9,817 nt of DNA from Methanobacteriota archaeon (GCA_002707335.2 PAMN02000047.1:11103-20919); one strand, 5' to 3'; positions 1-6,734 are shown, counted from the stretch's first letter. Notes: generated by a model not told the origin, from the sequence alone. Made by a program: numbers and translations.

Positions 1-471
1 GCATGGGCTGTATACAAGTCCAAGCACATGCTAGACCTTGCAGATACAATGATTGGCCTTAATTTGCCAATATTGCTGGTAGCTCCGCAAGAAAGCGGAT
101 ATTCGATGATCGACGATGGAGACTCTCCCAAACAGAGCATTAAACCATCTGAGGTGGCGAATTTACCTAAAGATACTAAGATTATCAAGAAGAAGTCAAA
201 GGAAGCCATGTTCATGGGACTTGGCGATGTTATATTCCCAGGAATGCTTGTGGTATCTTGTGTTAATTCAATTGATACCGATGGCCTTCTAGTAGGTATT
301 TGTGCCTTAATCGGTGGGCTTGTCGGTTATCTTGTTTTGATGACCTATGTGGCTTCAGGAAGGCCACAAGCAGGCCTTCCATTACTCAACGGTGGAGCGA
401 TTTTAGGATACATAATCGGTGGCGCTATATTCGTTGGTAGTGCAGCATTTTCGTTTGGAATTACGTTTTGA
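1..471 (+). CDS. Presenilin-like intramembrane aspartyl protease (A22 family), C-terminal part
   Basis: The reading frame is open from the first base of the window, so the gene is cut at its 5' end and 156 codons remain. It is the C-terminal half of an archaeal presenilin/signal-peptide-peptidase homologue, a membrane protease that cleaves within transmembrane helices. The catalytic GLGD motif is at 217-228 (Asp codon 226-228), followed by hydrophobic segments at about 226-265, 286-350 and 379-465. The stretch GLPLLN at about 373-390 occupies the place of the family PAL motif. The first residues (AWAVYKSKHM) match what normally follows the other catalytic Asp (YD motif), so that Asp should lie just outside the window; this is inference from the family. 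A hydrophilic Lys-rich loop at about 110-205 separates the helices. The stop lies 9 bases before the serS start and overlaps its ribosome binding site, which suggests one operon. ATG 28 is internal and not the true start. Confidence 0.88.
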   Translation, partial: AWAVYKSKHMLDLADTMIGLNLPILLVAPQESGYSMIDDGDSPKQSIKPSEVANLPKDTKIIKKKSKEAMFMGLGDVIFPGMLVVSCVNSIDTDGLLVGICALIGGLVGYLVLMTYVASGRPQAGLPLLNGGAILGYIIGGAIFVGSAAFSFGITF

Positions 472-475
472 GGTG
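470..475 (+). promoter_or_regulatory. Shine-Dalgarno site that selects the TTG start of serS
   Basis: GAGGTG lies 5 bases before TTG 481 and 14 bases before the alternative ATG 490. The same 5-base gap is seen for the DUF2779 gene, the AAA ATPase and the MscS gene in this window, so TTG 481 is the better start. The site overlaps the stop codon of the upstream protease gene. Confidence 0.75.
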
Positions 476-480
476 ATTGA

Positions 481-1764
481 TTGCTAAGTATGGACATTTT
501 CCGCAACAATCCAGAGATGGTTCGTGCAGACCATGACAAAAGAGGAATTCCTCATGACAGAATCGATGCAGTTATTCAATTAGACAAGGAATGGAGAGAT
601 GCGCTCAAAGGCATGGAAGATGCAAGAAGAGAGCGAAACAAGGCCGCTAAAGGCATCGCTGAAGCAAAGAAGTCTGGTAACAAAGAAGAATCGGACAGAA
701 TTATGGCCGAGGTCAAGGACTTGGGTAACAGAATTCAGGAATTAGACGACAAAGCGAACTCTCTCCTTGCTGAAAGAGACAGCCTGAGGATGAGAATTCC
801 TAATCTATTGCACGACGCTGTACCTGTAGGTGATGATGAAGGCGGCAACACTCAGCGCTCGCTGCATGGAGAAAAACCAGAATTCGAATTCGAGCCAAAA
901 ACTCACAACGAACTAATTGAGATGAATAAATGGGTAGAATTAGAACGGGCTGCAAAGATTGCAGGAAGCCGTTTCTACTTCCTGAAAGGCGACTTAGCAA
1001 GGCTAGAAATGGCGCTTCAAACATATACGGTTGATTTCCTAATCGAGAGAGGTTTCACCTTTGTTCAACCCCCAGTTATGATGAACCGGGCTGCATATGA
1101 AGGCGTAACCGACTTATCAGACTTTGAAACTGTGATGTATGGCATCACTCCTGACCCACTTTACATGATTGCTACAAGCGAGCATCCGTTGACCTCGATG
1201 TATATGGATGAGGTAATCGAACCGAGTTTGCTTCCGATTAAGATGGTTGGAGTCAGTCCTTGTTTCAGAAGAGAAGTAGGCGCACACGGCCTTTCTGATA
1301 GAGGAATTTGGCGAGTACACCAGTTCACAAAGATTGAACAGATTGTAATCAGCCATCCAGATGAATCATGGGATCATCATGAAGACCTTCTGAAAAACTG
1401 CGTCGATTTATGGGATTCACTTAACTTACATTATGAGGTAGTGAATATTTGCACAGGTGATATGGGGACTGTTGCAGCAAGGAAGTATGATCTAGAAGCT
1501 TGGCTTCCTGGTGCTAATGCCTTCAAGGAAATAGTGTCCTGTTCAAATTGTACTGACTACCAAGCAAACAGACTTAGAATGAGATACAGAACAACCGATG
1601 GTAATGAAGCAGTTCACACTCTAAATTCCACTGCGGTTGCAACCAGTAGAGCCTTGGTTGCGATAATGGAACAGAACCAAATTGCTGATGGCAGAGTTCG
1701 AGTTCCAAAATGCCTCGTTCCGATGATGGGTGGCAAAGAATATCTTGAGCCTTGTAATTGGTAA
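481..1764 (+). CDS. serS: Seryl-tRNA synthetase (bacterial-type class II)
   Basis: This enzyme charges tRNA-Ser with serine in the cytoplasm. It is the common class II type, not the rare methanogen type. The N-terminal tRNA-binding coiled-coil arm covers about residues 30-110 and is rich in Lys, Glu and Arg. The catalytic core shows motif 1 around residues 190-203 (FVQPPVM), the serine-binding TSE loop at 232-234, motif 2 at 260-283 (CFRREVG then WRVHQFTKIEQ), the catalytic glutamate in KEIVSCSN near 350, and motif 3 near 380-400 (HTLNSTAVATSR, Arg 390). At 427 residues it is full length for the family with no break. The start is TTG 481, chosen by the SD at 470-475; ATG 490 would remove only three residues. 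It follows the presenilin-like gene by 9 bases and is followed by a hairpin, consistent with the end of an operon. Arginine codons are 9 CGN and 22 AGR. Confidence 0.97.
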   Translation: MLSMDIFRNNPEMVRADHDKRGIPHDRIDAVIQLDKEWRDALKGMEDARRERNKAAKGIAEAKKSGNKEESDRIMAEVKDLGNRIQELDDKANSLLAERDSLRMRIPNLLHDAVPVGDDEGGNTQRSLHGEKPEFEFEPKTHNELIEMNKWVELERAAKIAGSRFYFLKGDLARLEMALQTYTVDFLIERGFTFVQPPVMMNRAAYEGVTDLSDFETVMYGITPDPLYMIATSEHPLTSMYMDEVIEPSLLPIKMVGVSPCFRREVGAHGLSDRGIWRVHQFTKIEQIVISHPDESWDHHEDLLKNCVDLWDSLNLHYEVVNICTGDMGTVAARKYDLEAWLPGANAFKEIVSCSNCTDYQANRLRMRYRTTDGNEAVHTLNSTAVATSRALVAIMEQNQIADGRVRVPKCLVPMMGGKEYLEPCNW

Positions 1765-1779
1765 TCTGCTACATATTAT

Positions 1780-1807
1780 TTAGTGAATTATCGAATAACC
1801 TCACTAA
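1780..1807 (+). terminator. Hairpin just after serS, possible 3' end or terminator
   Basis: TTAGTGA (1780-1786) is perfectly complementary to TCACTAA (1801-1807). An inner stem TTAT/ATAA closes a CGA loop, with a 1x2 internal bulge between the two stems. It starts 16 bases after the serS stop. A T-run at about 1850-1855 follows at a distance. It could be an RNA 3'-end structure, a terminator or a protein-binding site; the sequence alone does not decide. Confidence 0.4.
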
Positions 1808-1892
1808 CCATGATAGGAACAAGGCTAACTAAACAGTTTACTAAATACTATTTTTACTAAAACATTAAGTTATACCATTAATTACAACAAAC

Positions 1893-2990
1893 ATGGGAAA
1901 AGAACAGTTGTACCCAAGAACTATCCTTTTTGATGAGAAATTACTTACTCAACTCAATGAATATGCCCTAAGGAATGGCTCATTGTTTGAAAACTGGCTA
2001 CCTGAAGCAATTAAGGAGGTACTACTGCCAGCTTTGAAGCAAAAAGAGATTATTGGTTTGGAAAACCTAGTGCCTGGAAGGGATTTTGAAATCCCTTTCA
2101 GAAGCGAATCATTCTCAATCTCAAACATTGATTTCCCATACCCCCTTGGAAATTTTGAATTTGAACTAGAAAGCATCAAAAGAACTAGTAGAATAGATTT
2201 GAGAGGCAACTATAATCGTCTTTTCCCGGTGGTGCTATGTGTTAGAGTCGTAGCAATGTATACTCAAATTAAACCAATGCCTTTGAAGGAATATTACTCA
2301 ATACTTCGCAAGCATGCGTATCAAGTAAGATTTAGCCTGTTGGAGAAGATGAGATTCAATTACAGGCAGAGAGGCCCTTATGATGGCTTACCCGGTCATC
2401 GAATGGAAGAAAAAATCAGAACTGCAGCCAAGGAAAAATCATCTTGGGAGAGGTTTGTCAGATTCTTTGCAGAAGTAAGTAAGAGGCCAGGGAGTGGGGG
2501 CTTAGCGCAAAGGCTCAACTTTATCACAATAAATTCAGAAGGTGATGTTGTACTTACAAAACAGGGTAGGGATCTGGCCAACCAGAGAAATCCAATTCTC
2601 GATGATTGGAATTTTGATTATGATGAAAGAGTTCTAAATTCTACGTTGAGTTTAGGCGAGTCCGAAGTCATCCTTTCTCAAATTAAAAACACTCACCCAA
2701 ATGAATATGAGAAAATGGGGGAATTGTTTCATTTTATGTCTCATGACAGTTTCAGGAGAGCAGACCTTTTGAAGGGCTTTTACATACTAAATGGAATGAG
2801 CGATTCAAAGAAATCCTCCGAATTGAATGGGCTAATGGGCAGAGTAATTGATCTCCAACTAGTCGACAAGCAATCTGCTCTAGATGCAGGCGAAGACGGT
2901 AGGAGTTCTACGATTTATTTCCTAAAATCCGACTCTTCCATGGCATCGAGAATTGATGATATGATTGAATTTGGCATGAGAGAAATATAG
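1893..2990 (+). CDS. Uncharacterised 365-residue protein, possible winged-helix segments
   Basis: I do not recognise a family. The protein is soluble, with no signal peptide and no membrane segment. Residues 1-60 are helical and charged; about 60-120 have a beta-like pattern (FEIPF, FPYPLGNFEFELE). A basic region at about 150-200 (MRFNYRQR, RFVRFFAEVSKR) precedes a stretch at 205-230 (LNFITINSEGDVVLTKQGRDL) with the helix-hairpin look of a winged helix. A second candidate lies at 300-345 (SSELNGLMGRVIDLQLVDK, then a beta strand). DNA binding is therefore a guess. No Shine-Dalgarno precedes ATG 1893, and an AT-rich upstream region (about 1840-1880) suggests a leaderless or short-leader transcript. 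Arginine codons are about 90 percent AGA/AGG, like the MscS gene and unlike the nuclease cluster that begins 53 bases downstream. It could be an accessory to that cluster or unrelated. Confidence 0.85.
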   Translation: MGKEQLYPRTILFDEKLLTQLNEYALRNGSLFENWLPEAIKEVLLPALKQKEIIGLENLVPGRDFEIPFRSESFSISNIDFPYPLGNFEFELESIKRTSRIDLRGNYNRLFPVVLCVRVVAMYTQIKPMPLKEYYSILRKHAYQVRFSLLEKMRFNYRQRGPYDGLPGHRMEEKIRTAAKEKSSWERFVRFFAEVSKRPGSGGLAQRLNFITINSEGDVVLTKQGRDLANQRNPILDDWNFDYDERVLNSTLSLGESEVILSQIKNTHPNEYEKMGELFHFMSHDSFRRADLLKGFYILNGMSDSKKSSELNGLMGRVIDLQLVDKQSALDAGEDGRSSTIYFLKSDSSMASRIDDMIEFGMREI

Positions 2991-3012
2991 TATATCAGAG
3001 TATAACACTAAG

Positions 3013-3020
3013 TTTAACTA
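3013..3020 (+). promoter_or_regulatory. Candidate TATA box for the nuclease cluster
   Basis: TTTAACTA is centred about 27 bases before ATG 3044, the expected distance for an archaeal TATA box driving a leaderless transcript. No Shine-Dalgarno is seen before ATG 3044, which fits. The match to the archaeal consensus is only fair. Confidence 0.3.
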
Positions 3021-3043
3021 GCGTAACCTGTATTTTATTAGCG

Positions 3044-3355
3044 ATGAATTTCTGGGTCGCCTTCATGGGGCACCATGAACAACGCAATCCACGTCACAAC
3101 ACGCGGCATGCCGCCTTCCCTGGAGCAACTAGGCCTAGCCGAATCGTTCGTCAGTTTGAATGGGAGGGCGAGGGTTGCGCTGCAACTATTATCACCACAG
3201 GCCTTCTTTTGACGGTGGAAATCATCCATTCCACCTCTGGTAAAAACTACGCTAGGCTTGCGCGTTCCACATCGGAGCTGAAGTCATTGACCGACCTGGC
3301 CAACATGCACGCACTCTCTCTAGGGATGGAATTAGTTACTGAGGTGGATATATGA
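3044..3355 (+). CDS. Small uncharacterised protein, coupled to the DUF2779 nuclease gene
   Basis: This 103-residue ORF ends in TGA at 3353-3355, overlapping ATG 3352 of the next gene as ATGA, which argues for translational coupling. The first about 38 residues are His/Arg-rich and poor in recognisable structure. From about residue 39 on (FEWEGEG, then alternating beta-like residues to LLLTVEII, then a helix-like stretch to LSLGMEL) it looks like a real small alpha/beta domain. No Shine-Dalgarno precedes ATG 3044, so it would be leaderless; ATG 3065 is an alternative. The region is visibly more GC-rich than its surroundings and arginine is 6 CGN to 2 AGG. A competing 45-codon ORF at 3075-3212 covers the first part in another frame, and one extra T in the T-run at 3207-3210 would join it to this frame, so the N-terminus is uncertain. 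No function assigned. Confidence 0.5.
   Translation: MNFWVAFMGHHEQRNPRHNTRHAAFPGATRPSRIVRQFEWEGEGCAATIITTGLLLTVEIIHSTSGKNYARLARSTSELKSLTDLANMHALSLGMELVTEVDI
3341..3346 (+). promoter_or_regulatory. Shine-Dalgarno site for the DUF2779 nuclease gene
   Basis: GAGGTG lies 5 bases before ATG 3352, inside the end of the upstream small ORF. It supports ATG 3352 as the start and independent or coupled initiation at the ATGA overlap. Confidence 0.7.
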
Positions 3356-4794
3356 AATACGCTGCTGTACAAGGAATTTCTAGTGGATGCGAACTCCTCT
3401 CGCACAAGCTTTTGTTAGCAGATCAAAAACCGTCACTAAGTCTTCGAGCCCTTTTCGCAATGGGACGCGACGTGGATGCTTTGGCTGAATTTACAATCCT
3501 GAAGGATGGACTCACTCTTGTAAACAATTCATCAGCGGAAGAAGATGCAGAGGCGACACAAAAATTAATCCATGCTGGGATTACACATCTCAATCAAGCT
3601 ACTTTCAGGATTAGTGATGATTTGTTTATACGAGTTGACTCGATAATCCTGCATTCTAAGGAACTTATCGAAGTCAAAGCAGGTTCTAAAACGAAGGAAG
3701 TCTACCTTTTTGACTTGGCGTTCCAAGAGTACTTGCTTCGCAAAATTTCGATGAGAAATTCCACGTTTAGTCTTATTCTCAGAAATAGTTCTTACATCAC
3801 CGGAATGCCTTGGAGCGAGGCTTTGAAGAAAATTGATGTCACTGAGAGAGTTAATGCGCTTCTAAATGACGAAAAATTCACTGGGATGATAGACTCAATA
3901 TTATCAAAGTCTGGTCAACCGCCGTCACCAATTTTTTCAAAGAGTTGCAAGAAATGTACATTTTCACGAGACTGTTGGAGTCACATAGAGAACCCATCAT
4001 TTGGCATTCCGAGAGTGTCGGACAAACAGATGGCCAAAATCATTGAATTAGGAACTTTTGATATTAGTAAAGTCCCAGATGAAATACTCACTCCTACGCA
4101 ATTAGTTCACAAACATAACATCAGCGACAATTGCATCTCCATCTCGAAGGCGCAACTTTCCACAGATTTAGAAAACATCCGGTTTCCAGTTGCCCACTTA
4201 GATTTTGAAGCGTTCAACTTGCCCTTTCATCCTGCACACGGAGTCAAAACATGCGAGATGGTGCCTTTCCAGTCATCGATTCATATCGAACATATTTGCG
4301 GGGAAGTATCGCATCATGAATATCTCTGCTCGCACAGTTTCGACGATAGACTAGGATTGGCACAACACCTTGTAGCAACTCTAGCCGATGCGTCAACGAT
4401 TCTGACGTGGAACGTGAGCTTTGAAAGACGTATGTTGCAGCACTTAGCGAATACATTCCCAGAACTTTCAGAAGAATTAGAGGCGATTATACTCAAACTA
4501 GTGGATTTGGAGCCAATTGTGCGAAAGAATGTCAGCCATTTTGGATTTAAGGGCAGTTATAGCCTTAAGTCCGTTGCGCCAACATTGTGTCCAAGTTTTG
4601 ATTACGATGATTTGGATGTAGACAACGGAAACGAAGCTAACGGCGCATACAGCCTTCTCGTACGCGGTCTCATTCCTAACGATCAGATTTCACAGGTTCG
4701 TACGAATTTGCTCAAGTATTGCCAACGAGATACACAGGCTACATTAGCGATTCATAGATATCTGAGAGCGAGTATAAAGGAGGTGAAAGTATAG
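3352..4794 (+). CDS. DUF2779-type dual nuclease: Cas4/RecB-like PD-(D/E)XK plus DEDD exonuclease
   Basis: The 480-residue protein appears to carry two nuclease domains. The N-terminal one (about 1-215) has the RecB/Cas4 pattern: Asp 96 (IRVDSI), Glu 107 and Lys 109 (IEVKA) and Gln 125 (AFQEY). Cys 13 near the N-terminus plus Cys 199, 202 and 208 could hold a 4Fe-4S cluster, as in Cas4 and AddB. The C-terminal domain (about 270-475) matches DUF2779 and an RNase H-fold 3'-5' exonuclease: DFE at 284-286, FQSSIHI at 306-312, WNVSFE at 353-358, GSYSLKSVAP at 401-410, and YCQRD at 456-460, the Y-x3-D signature of DEDDy exonucleases. The exoII position has Glu 358 where Asp is usual. The start overlaps the previous stop (ATGA) with an SD 5 bases away; its stop TAG overlaps the likely ATA start of the next gene. 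Arginine is 11 CGN to 9 AGR, unlike most neighbours, which suggests transfer. A DNA processing, repair or defence role is inferred. Confidence 0.85.
   Translation: MKYAAVQGISSGCELLSHKLLLADQKPSLSLRALFAMGRDVDALAEFTILKDGLTLVNNSSAEEDAEATQKLIHAGITHLNQATFRISDDLFIRVDSIILHSKELIEVKAGSKTKEVYLFDLAFQEYLLRKISMRNSTFSLILRNSSYITGMPWSEALKKIDVTERVNALLNDEKFTGMIDSILSKSGQPPSPIFSKSCKKCTFSRDCWSHIENPSFGIPRVSDKQMAKIIELGTFDISKVPDEILTPTQLVHKHNISDNCISISKAQLSTDLENIRFPVAHLDFEAFNLPFHPAHGVKTCEMVPFQSSIHIEHICGEVSHHEYLCSHSFDDRLGLAQHLVATLADASTILTWNVSFERRMLQHLANTFPELSEELEAIILKLVDLEPIVRKNVSHFGFKGSYSLKSVAPTLCPSFDYDDLDVDNGNEANGAYSLLVRGLIPNDQISQVRTNLLKYCQRDTQATLAIHRYLRASIKEVKV
4779..4786 (+). promoter_or_regulatory. Strong Shine-Dalgarno facing an ATA codon
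   Basis: GGAGGTGA is the best Shine-Dalgarno match in the window. Counting from the end of GGAGGTG (4785), ATA 4791 lies after a 5-base gap, the same gap seen before four other starts here. TTG 4815 lies 29 bases away, too far for normal use. No ATG, GTG or TTG in the right frame lies within normal range, so the site decides for a non-standard start. Confidence 0.7.
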
Positions 4795-5108
4795 TAATCA
4801 AAGTAACAATTGAGTTGACTGAAGAAGAATCTAAGGCTCTGTTGGATTGGTTTGTGGGAGCAATAAGAACTAATGTTGGAGATTCTACAGAATCTGAAGC
4901 ACTGGTTGAAAACACCGCTGTAACAAAAACAGAGGAAGACGAAACTCACGACTGCCTAGAGAACGTAGAATTTGAGTATTTCCAAGACGAAGACTTCGCT
5001 GGCCACTGCGTGCATTGCACTGTTTGTGGCGCAGAAGTTACACAAGAATACGAAGAATTGTATGGTCCTGAAAATTACGATTTTTTCGATGATTGGAGAG
5101 AGCAGTAA
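4791..5108 (+). CDS. Small acidic protein with a cysteine/histidine (zinc-binding-like) motif; probable ATA start
   Basis: I do not recognise a family. With the start at ATA 4791 the protein has 105 residues and begins M-V-I-K-V-T-I-E-L-T-E-E-E, a natural beta strand then helix. A start at TTG 4815 would remove the first eight residues and leave the strong Shine-Dalgarno at 4779-4786 unused. The middle is acidic and low in complexity (about residues 28-52). The C-terminal half has HDC near residue 55 and HCVHCTVCG at about 72-80, giving four cysteines (55, 73, 76, 79) and three histidines able to bind zinc, followed by an acidic aromatic tail. ATA overlaps the TAG of the nuclease gene (ATAG), so the two are probably translated in a coupled way and the product may act with the nuclease. 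A hairpin follows. No specific function can be given. Confidence 0.7.
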   Translation: MVIKVTIELTEEESKALLDWFVGAIRTNVGDSTESEALVENTAVTKTEEDETHDCLENVEFEYFQDEDFAGHCVHCTVCGAEVTQEYEELYGPENYDFFDDWREQ

Positions 5109-5169
5109 GTCAACTTACTTCGAATAGAATCATCTAGATTCGATGGAATTGTAGAACTAGTACAGGCCG

Positions 5170-5205
5170 AATTAGGCCAAAATGCCGCAAAACACTAGGC
5201 TAATT
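5170..5205 (+). terminator. Hairpin between convergent genes, possible terminator of the nuclease cluster
   Basis: AATTAGGCC (5170-5178) pairs with GGCTAATT (5198-5205), leaving a single bulged G and a 19-base loop. It sits 62 bases after the stop of the small cysteine-motif gene. AT-rich sequence with T-runs follows to the end of the convergent ATPase gene at 5246, so it could end transcription from either side. Confidence 0.4.
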
Positions 5206-5245
5206 TAACAATTGCTAAATTAAATTTTCAATTGGAAATTTATGC

Positions 5246-6724
5246 TTATGCAACATACACGCTTGAGTTATCTGACTTCGTGTTGTTGAGGGTCATTGTA
5301 GGAATGTATGCCATTCCTCTTCTGCCCAAAACATCTTGCAGACCATACTCCAAATCTTCGAGAGTAATCTTCTCTCTTCCGTTGCTTACAGTTTCAATGA
5401 ATGATGTTTGAACTAACTCCTTAATCCAAGCGCCAGATAGACCTGATGACCTGCTGCAAATTGAGACAAGTGCTTTGTTAGGAATCTTCTCGCTTGGAAT
5501 AATCTTCAGAAGGTTCTGAATAATCTGTTTCCTTTGGCTCTTGTCAGGTAATGGAACTTGGATGATTCTGTCGAACCTTCCAGGCCTGTCGGAAATTGCG
5601 GGGTCGATGTTTTCTGTGTGGTTTGTTGTCGCAACTACGACAACACCATTGTTTGCTTCCATTCCATCCATAGATTGTAGATACTCACCCAAGATTGGGT
5701 GATCTGTGACTCTTCTGGACACAGTTCCTGCAGTATCGATGTCCTCGATGATTACCAGACTTGGAGCAAGTTTTCTAGCCATTTGGAAAATGGTCTTCAC
5801 TTCGAATCTTTGACTAATCATTTCAGCAGAAATCAGAATTGTAGTTGTTTTAGTCTTGCTAGCCAGAGCTTTAGCATACATCGTTTTACCAGTTCCTGGT
5901 GGACCTGCAAGAATAATTCCTCTTGAGTTGGGCAATCCCTTTTCGTTCAGAATTGGCATGATATTTAGGAACTGAATTACATCCTTTTCCAATTGCTTCT
6001 TGATTTCAGGGTTCCATGCTAGTAGTTTTTCTACATTCTTACTTCTCTCGATGAAATTGTATTTCATATCAAAGAAAGCACCCTTCAGTGGTCCGTTTCT
6101 GTAGAAGTCTTCCTCAAGTTCTTCGATTAACTCCAAGCCTCTACCTTCTTTGCTAGCTACGAAAACTAGCCTCTGGTCACCGTCTTGGTCCATCGAAGAA
6201 ATAACAACGAATTTTTCTCCGTTCCTTTCATAGAATCTAAATCCGCTTTGTAAGAATCTCTTGGCTCCTTCTGACCCAATTGTGATATTCCCATAGGTAG
6301 GCTTGGTGATGACGCATCCATTTTCTACATCGAATTCCTTAACGATGTTATCCTTTTCATAGAATTGCTCCATGTGCAGTTTGATTAAAGAGCCGAAATT
6401 GTGATTCCAATAATTGAAGTCATGGAATTCCTTTCCTTCAAGGAATTCAATTGTCATCTTTCTACCAAGAGTGGTCTCAGGAGGAGATACGTTCATTTTC
6501 GCATTCTTCTTTGCAACCTCCATTTGCTCAAAATCGATTTCAATATCTCCCATTGGGGTCTTTATTGAAAACTTTGAGTCTGTTTCCTCATTTGGTTGAT
6601 TGGTCTTAGCAAGTTTGCCTCCATACTCGGTGTTATTCTTGGTGAAGGGAGGGAACTTTCCACTGTCCATACCCATTGCTAATCTCATCATTTCGTCTTC
6701 ATAATCATCGTAATCTTTCTGCAT
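5246..6724 (-). CDS. AAA+ ATPase (Cdc48/Bcs1-like module) with a long unassigned N-terminal region
   Basis: The 492-residue protein has one AAA+ module (about 235-470): Walker A GPPGTGKT at 274-281, Walker B VIIEDID at 324-330, sensor 1 TTN with Asn 368, and the second region of homology with RPGRFDR at 380-386 supplying the arginine finger. Sensor 2 reads GLSGAWIKEL (429-437), with Trp where Cdc48-type proteins usually have Asp. The segment after Walker A (SAEMISQRFEVKTIF) lacks the aromatic-hydrophobic-Gly pore loop and is about five residues shorter than in Cdc48. Residues 1-230 match no domain I know: an acidic start, a Pro/Lys/Asn-rich linker and a mixed alpha/beta region. The C-terminus (SVYVA) resembles the HbYX proteasome-docking motif but has one residue too many. 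Start ATG 6724 is chosen because AGGTGA (6729-6734, minus strand) lies just upstream; the frame stays open to ATG 6787, a Trp-rich extension judged unlikely. An unfoldase or remodelling role is inferred. Confidence 0.92.
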   Translation of the reverse strand: MQKDYDDYEDEMMRLAMGMDSGKFPPFTKNNTEYGGKLAKTNQPNEETDSKFSIKTPMGDIEIDFEQMEVAKKNAKMNVSPPETTLGRKMTIEFLEGKEFHDFNYWNHNFGSLIKLHMEQFYEKDNIVKEFDVENGCVITKPTYGNITIGSEGAKRFLQSGFRFYERNGEKFVVISSMDQDGDQRLVFVASKEGRGLELIEELEEDFYRNGPLKGAFFDMKYNFIERSKNVEKLLAWNPEIKKQLEKDVIQFLNIMPILNEKGLPNSRGIILAGPPGTGKTMYAKALASKTKTTTILISAEMISQRFEVKTIFQMARKLAPSLVIIEDIDTAGTVSRRVTDHPILGEYLQSMDGMEANNGVVVVATTNHTENIDPAISDRPGRFDRIIQVPLPDKSQRKQIIQNLLKIIPSEKIPNKALVSICSRSSGLSGAWIKELVQTSFIETVSNGREKITLEDLEYGLQDVLGRRGMAYIPTMTLNNTKSDNSSVYVA

Positions 6725-6728
6725 ATAT

Positions 6729-6734
6729 TCACCT
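6729..6734 (-). promoter_or_regulatory. Shine-Dalgarno site selecting the ATPase start
   Basis: Read on the minus strand, AGGTGA is followed by ATAT and ATG 6724. It supports this start over the in-frame ATGs at 6787, 6784 and 6766 further upstream, none of which has such a site. Confidence 0.7.

Noticed and set aside
3038..3229. 63-codon minus-strand frame opposite the small ORF
   Set aside because: No ribosome site and no coupling to neighbours, whereas the plus-strand ORF overlaps the nuclease start as ATGA.
3352..4794. Reading the Cas4-like domain as part of a CRISPR-Cas locus
   Set aside because: No repeat array and no cas1, cas2 or effector gene is present; fusion to a DUF2779 exonuclease domain is a different architecture from Cas4.
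5121..5136. Short inverted repeat GAATC/GATTC as a binding site
   Set aside because: A five-base stem in AT-rich DNA is expected by chance.
5109..5245. Search for a tRNA or small RNA in the convergent gap
   Set aside because: Only AT-rich sequence and short hairpins are seen; no cloverleaf or T-loop signature. The same holds for 1765-1892 and 6725-6922.
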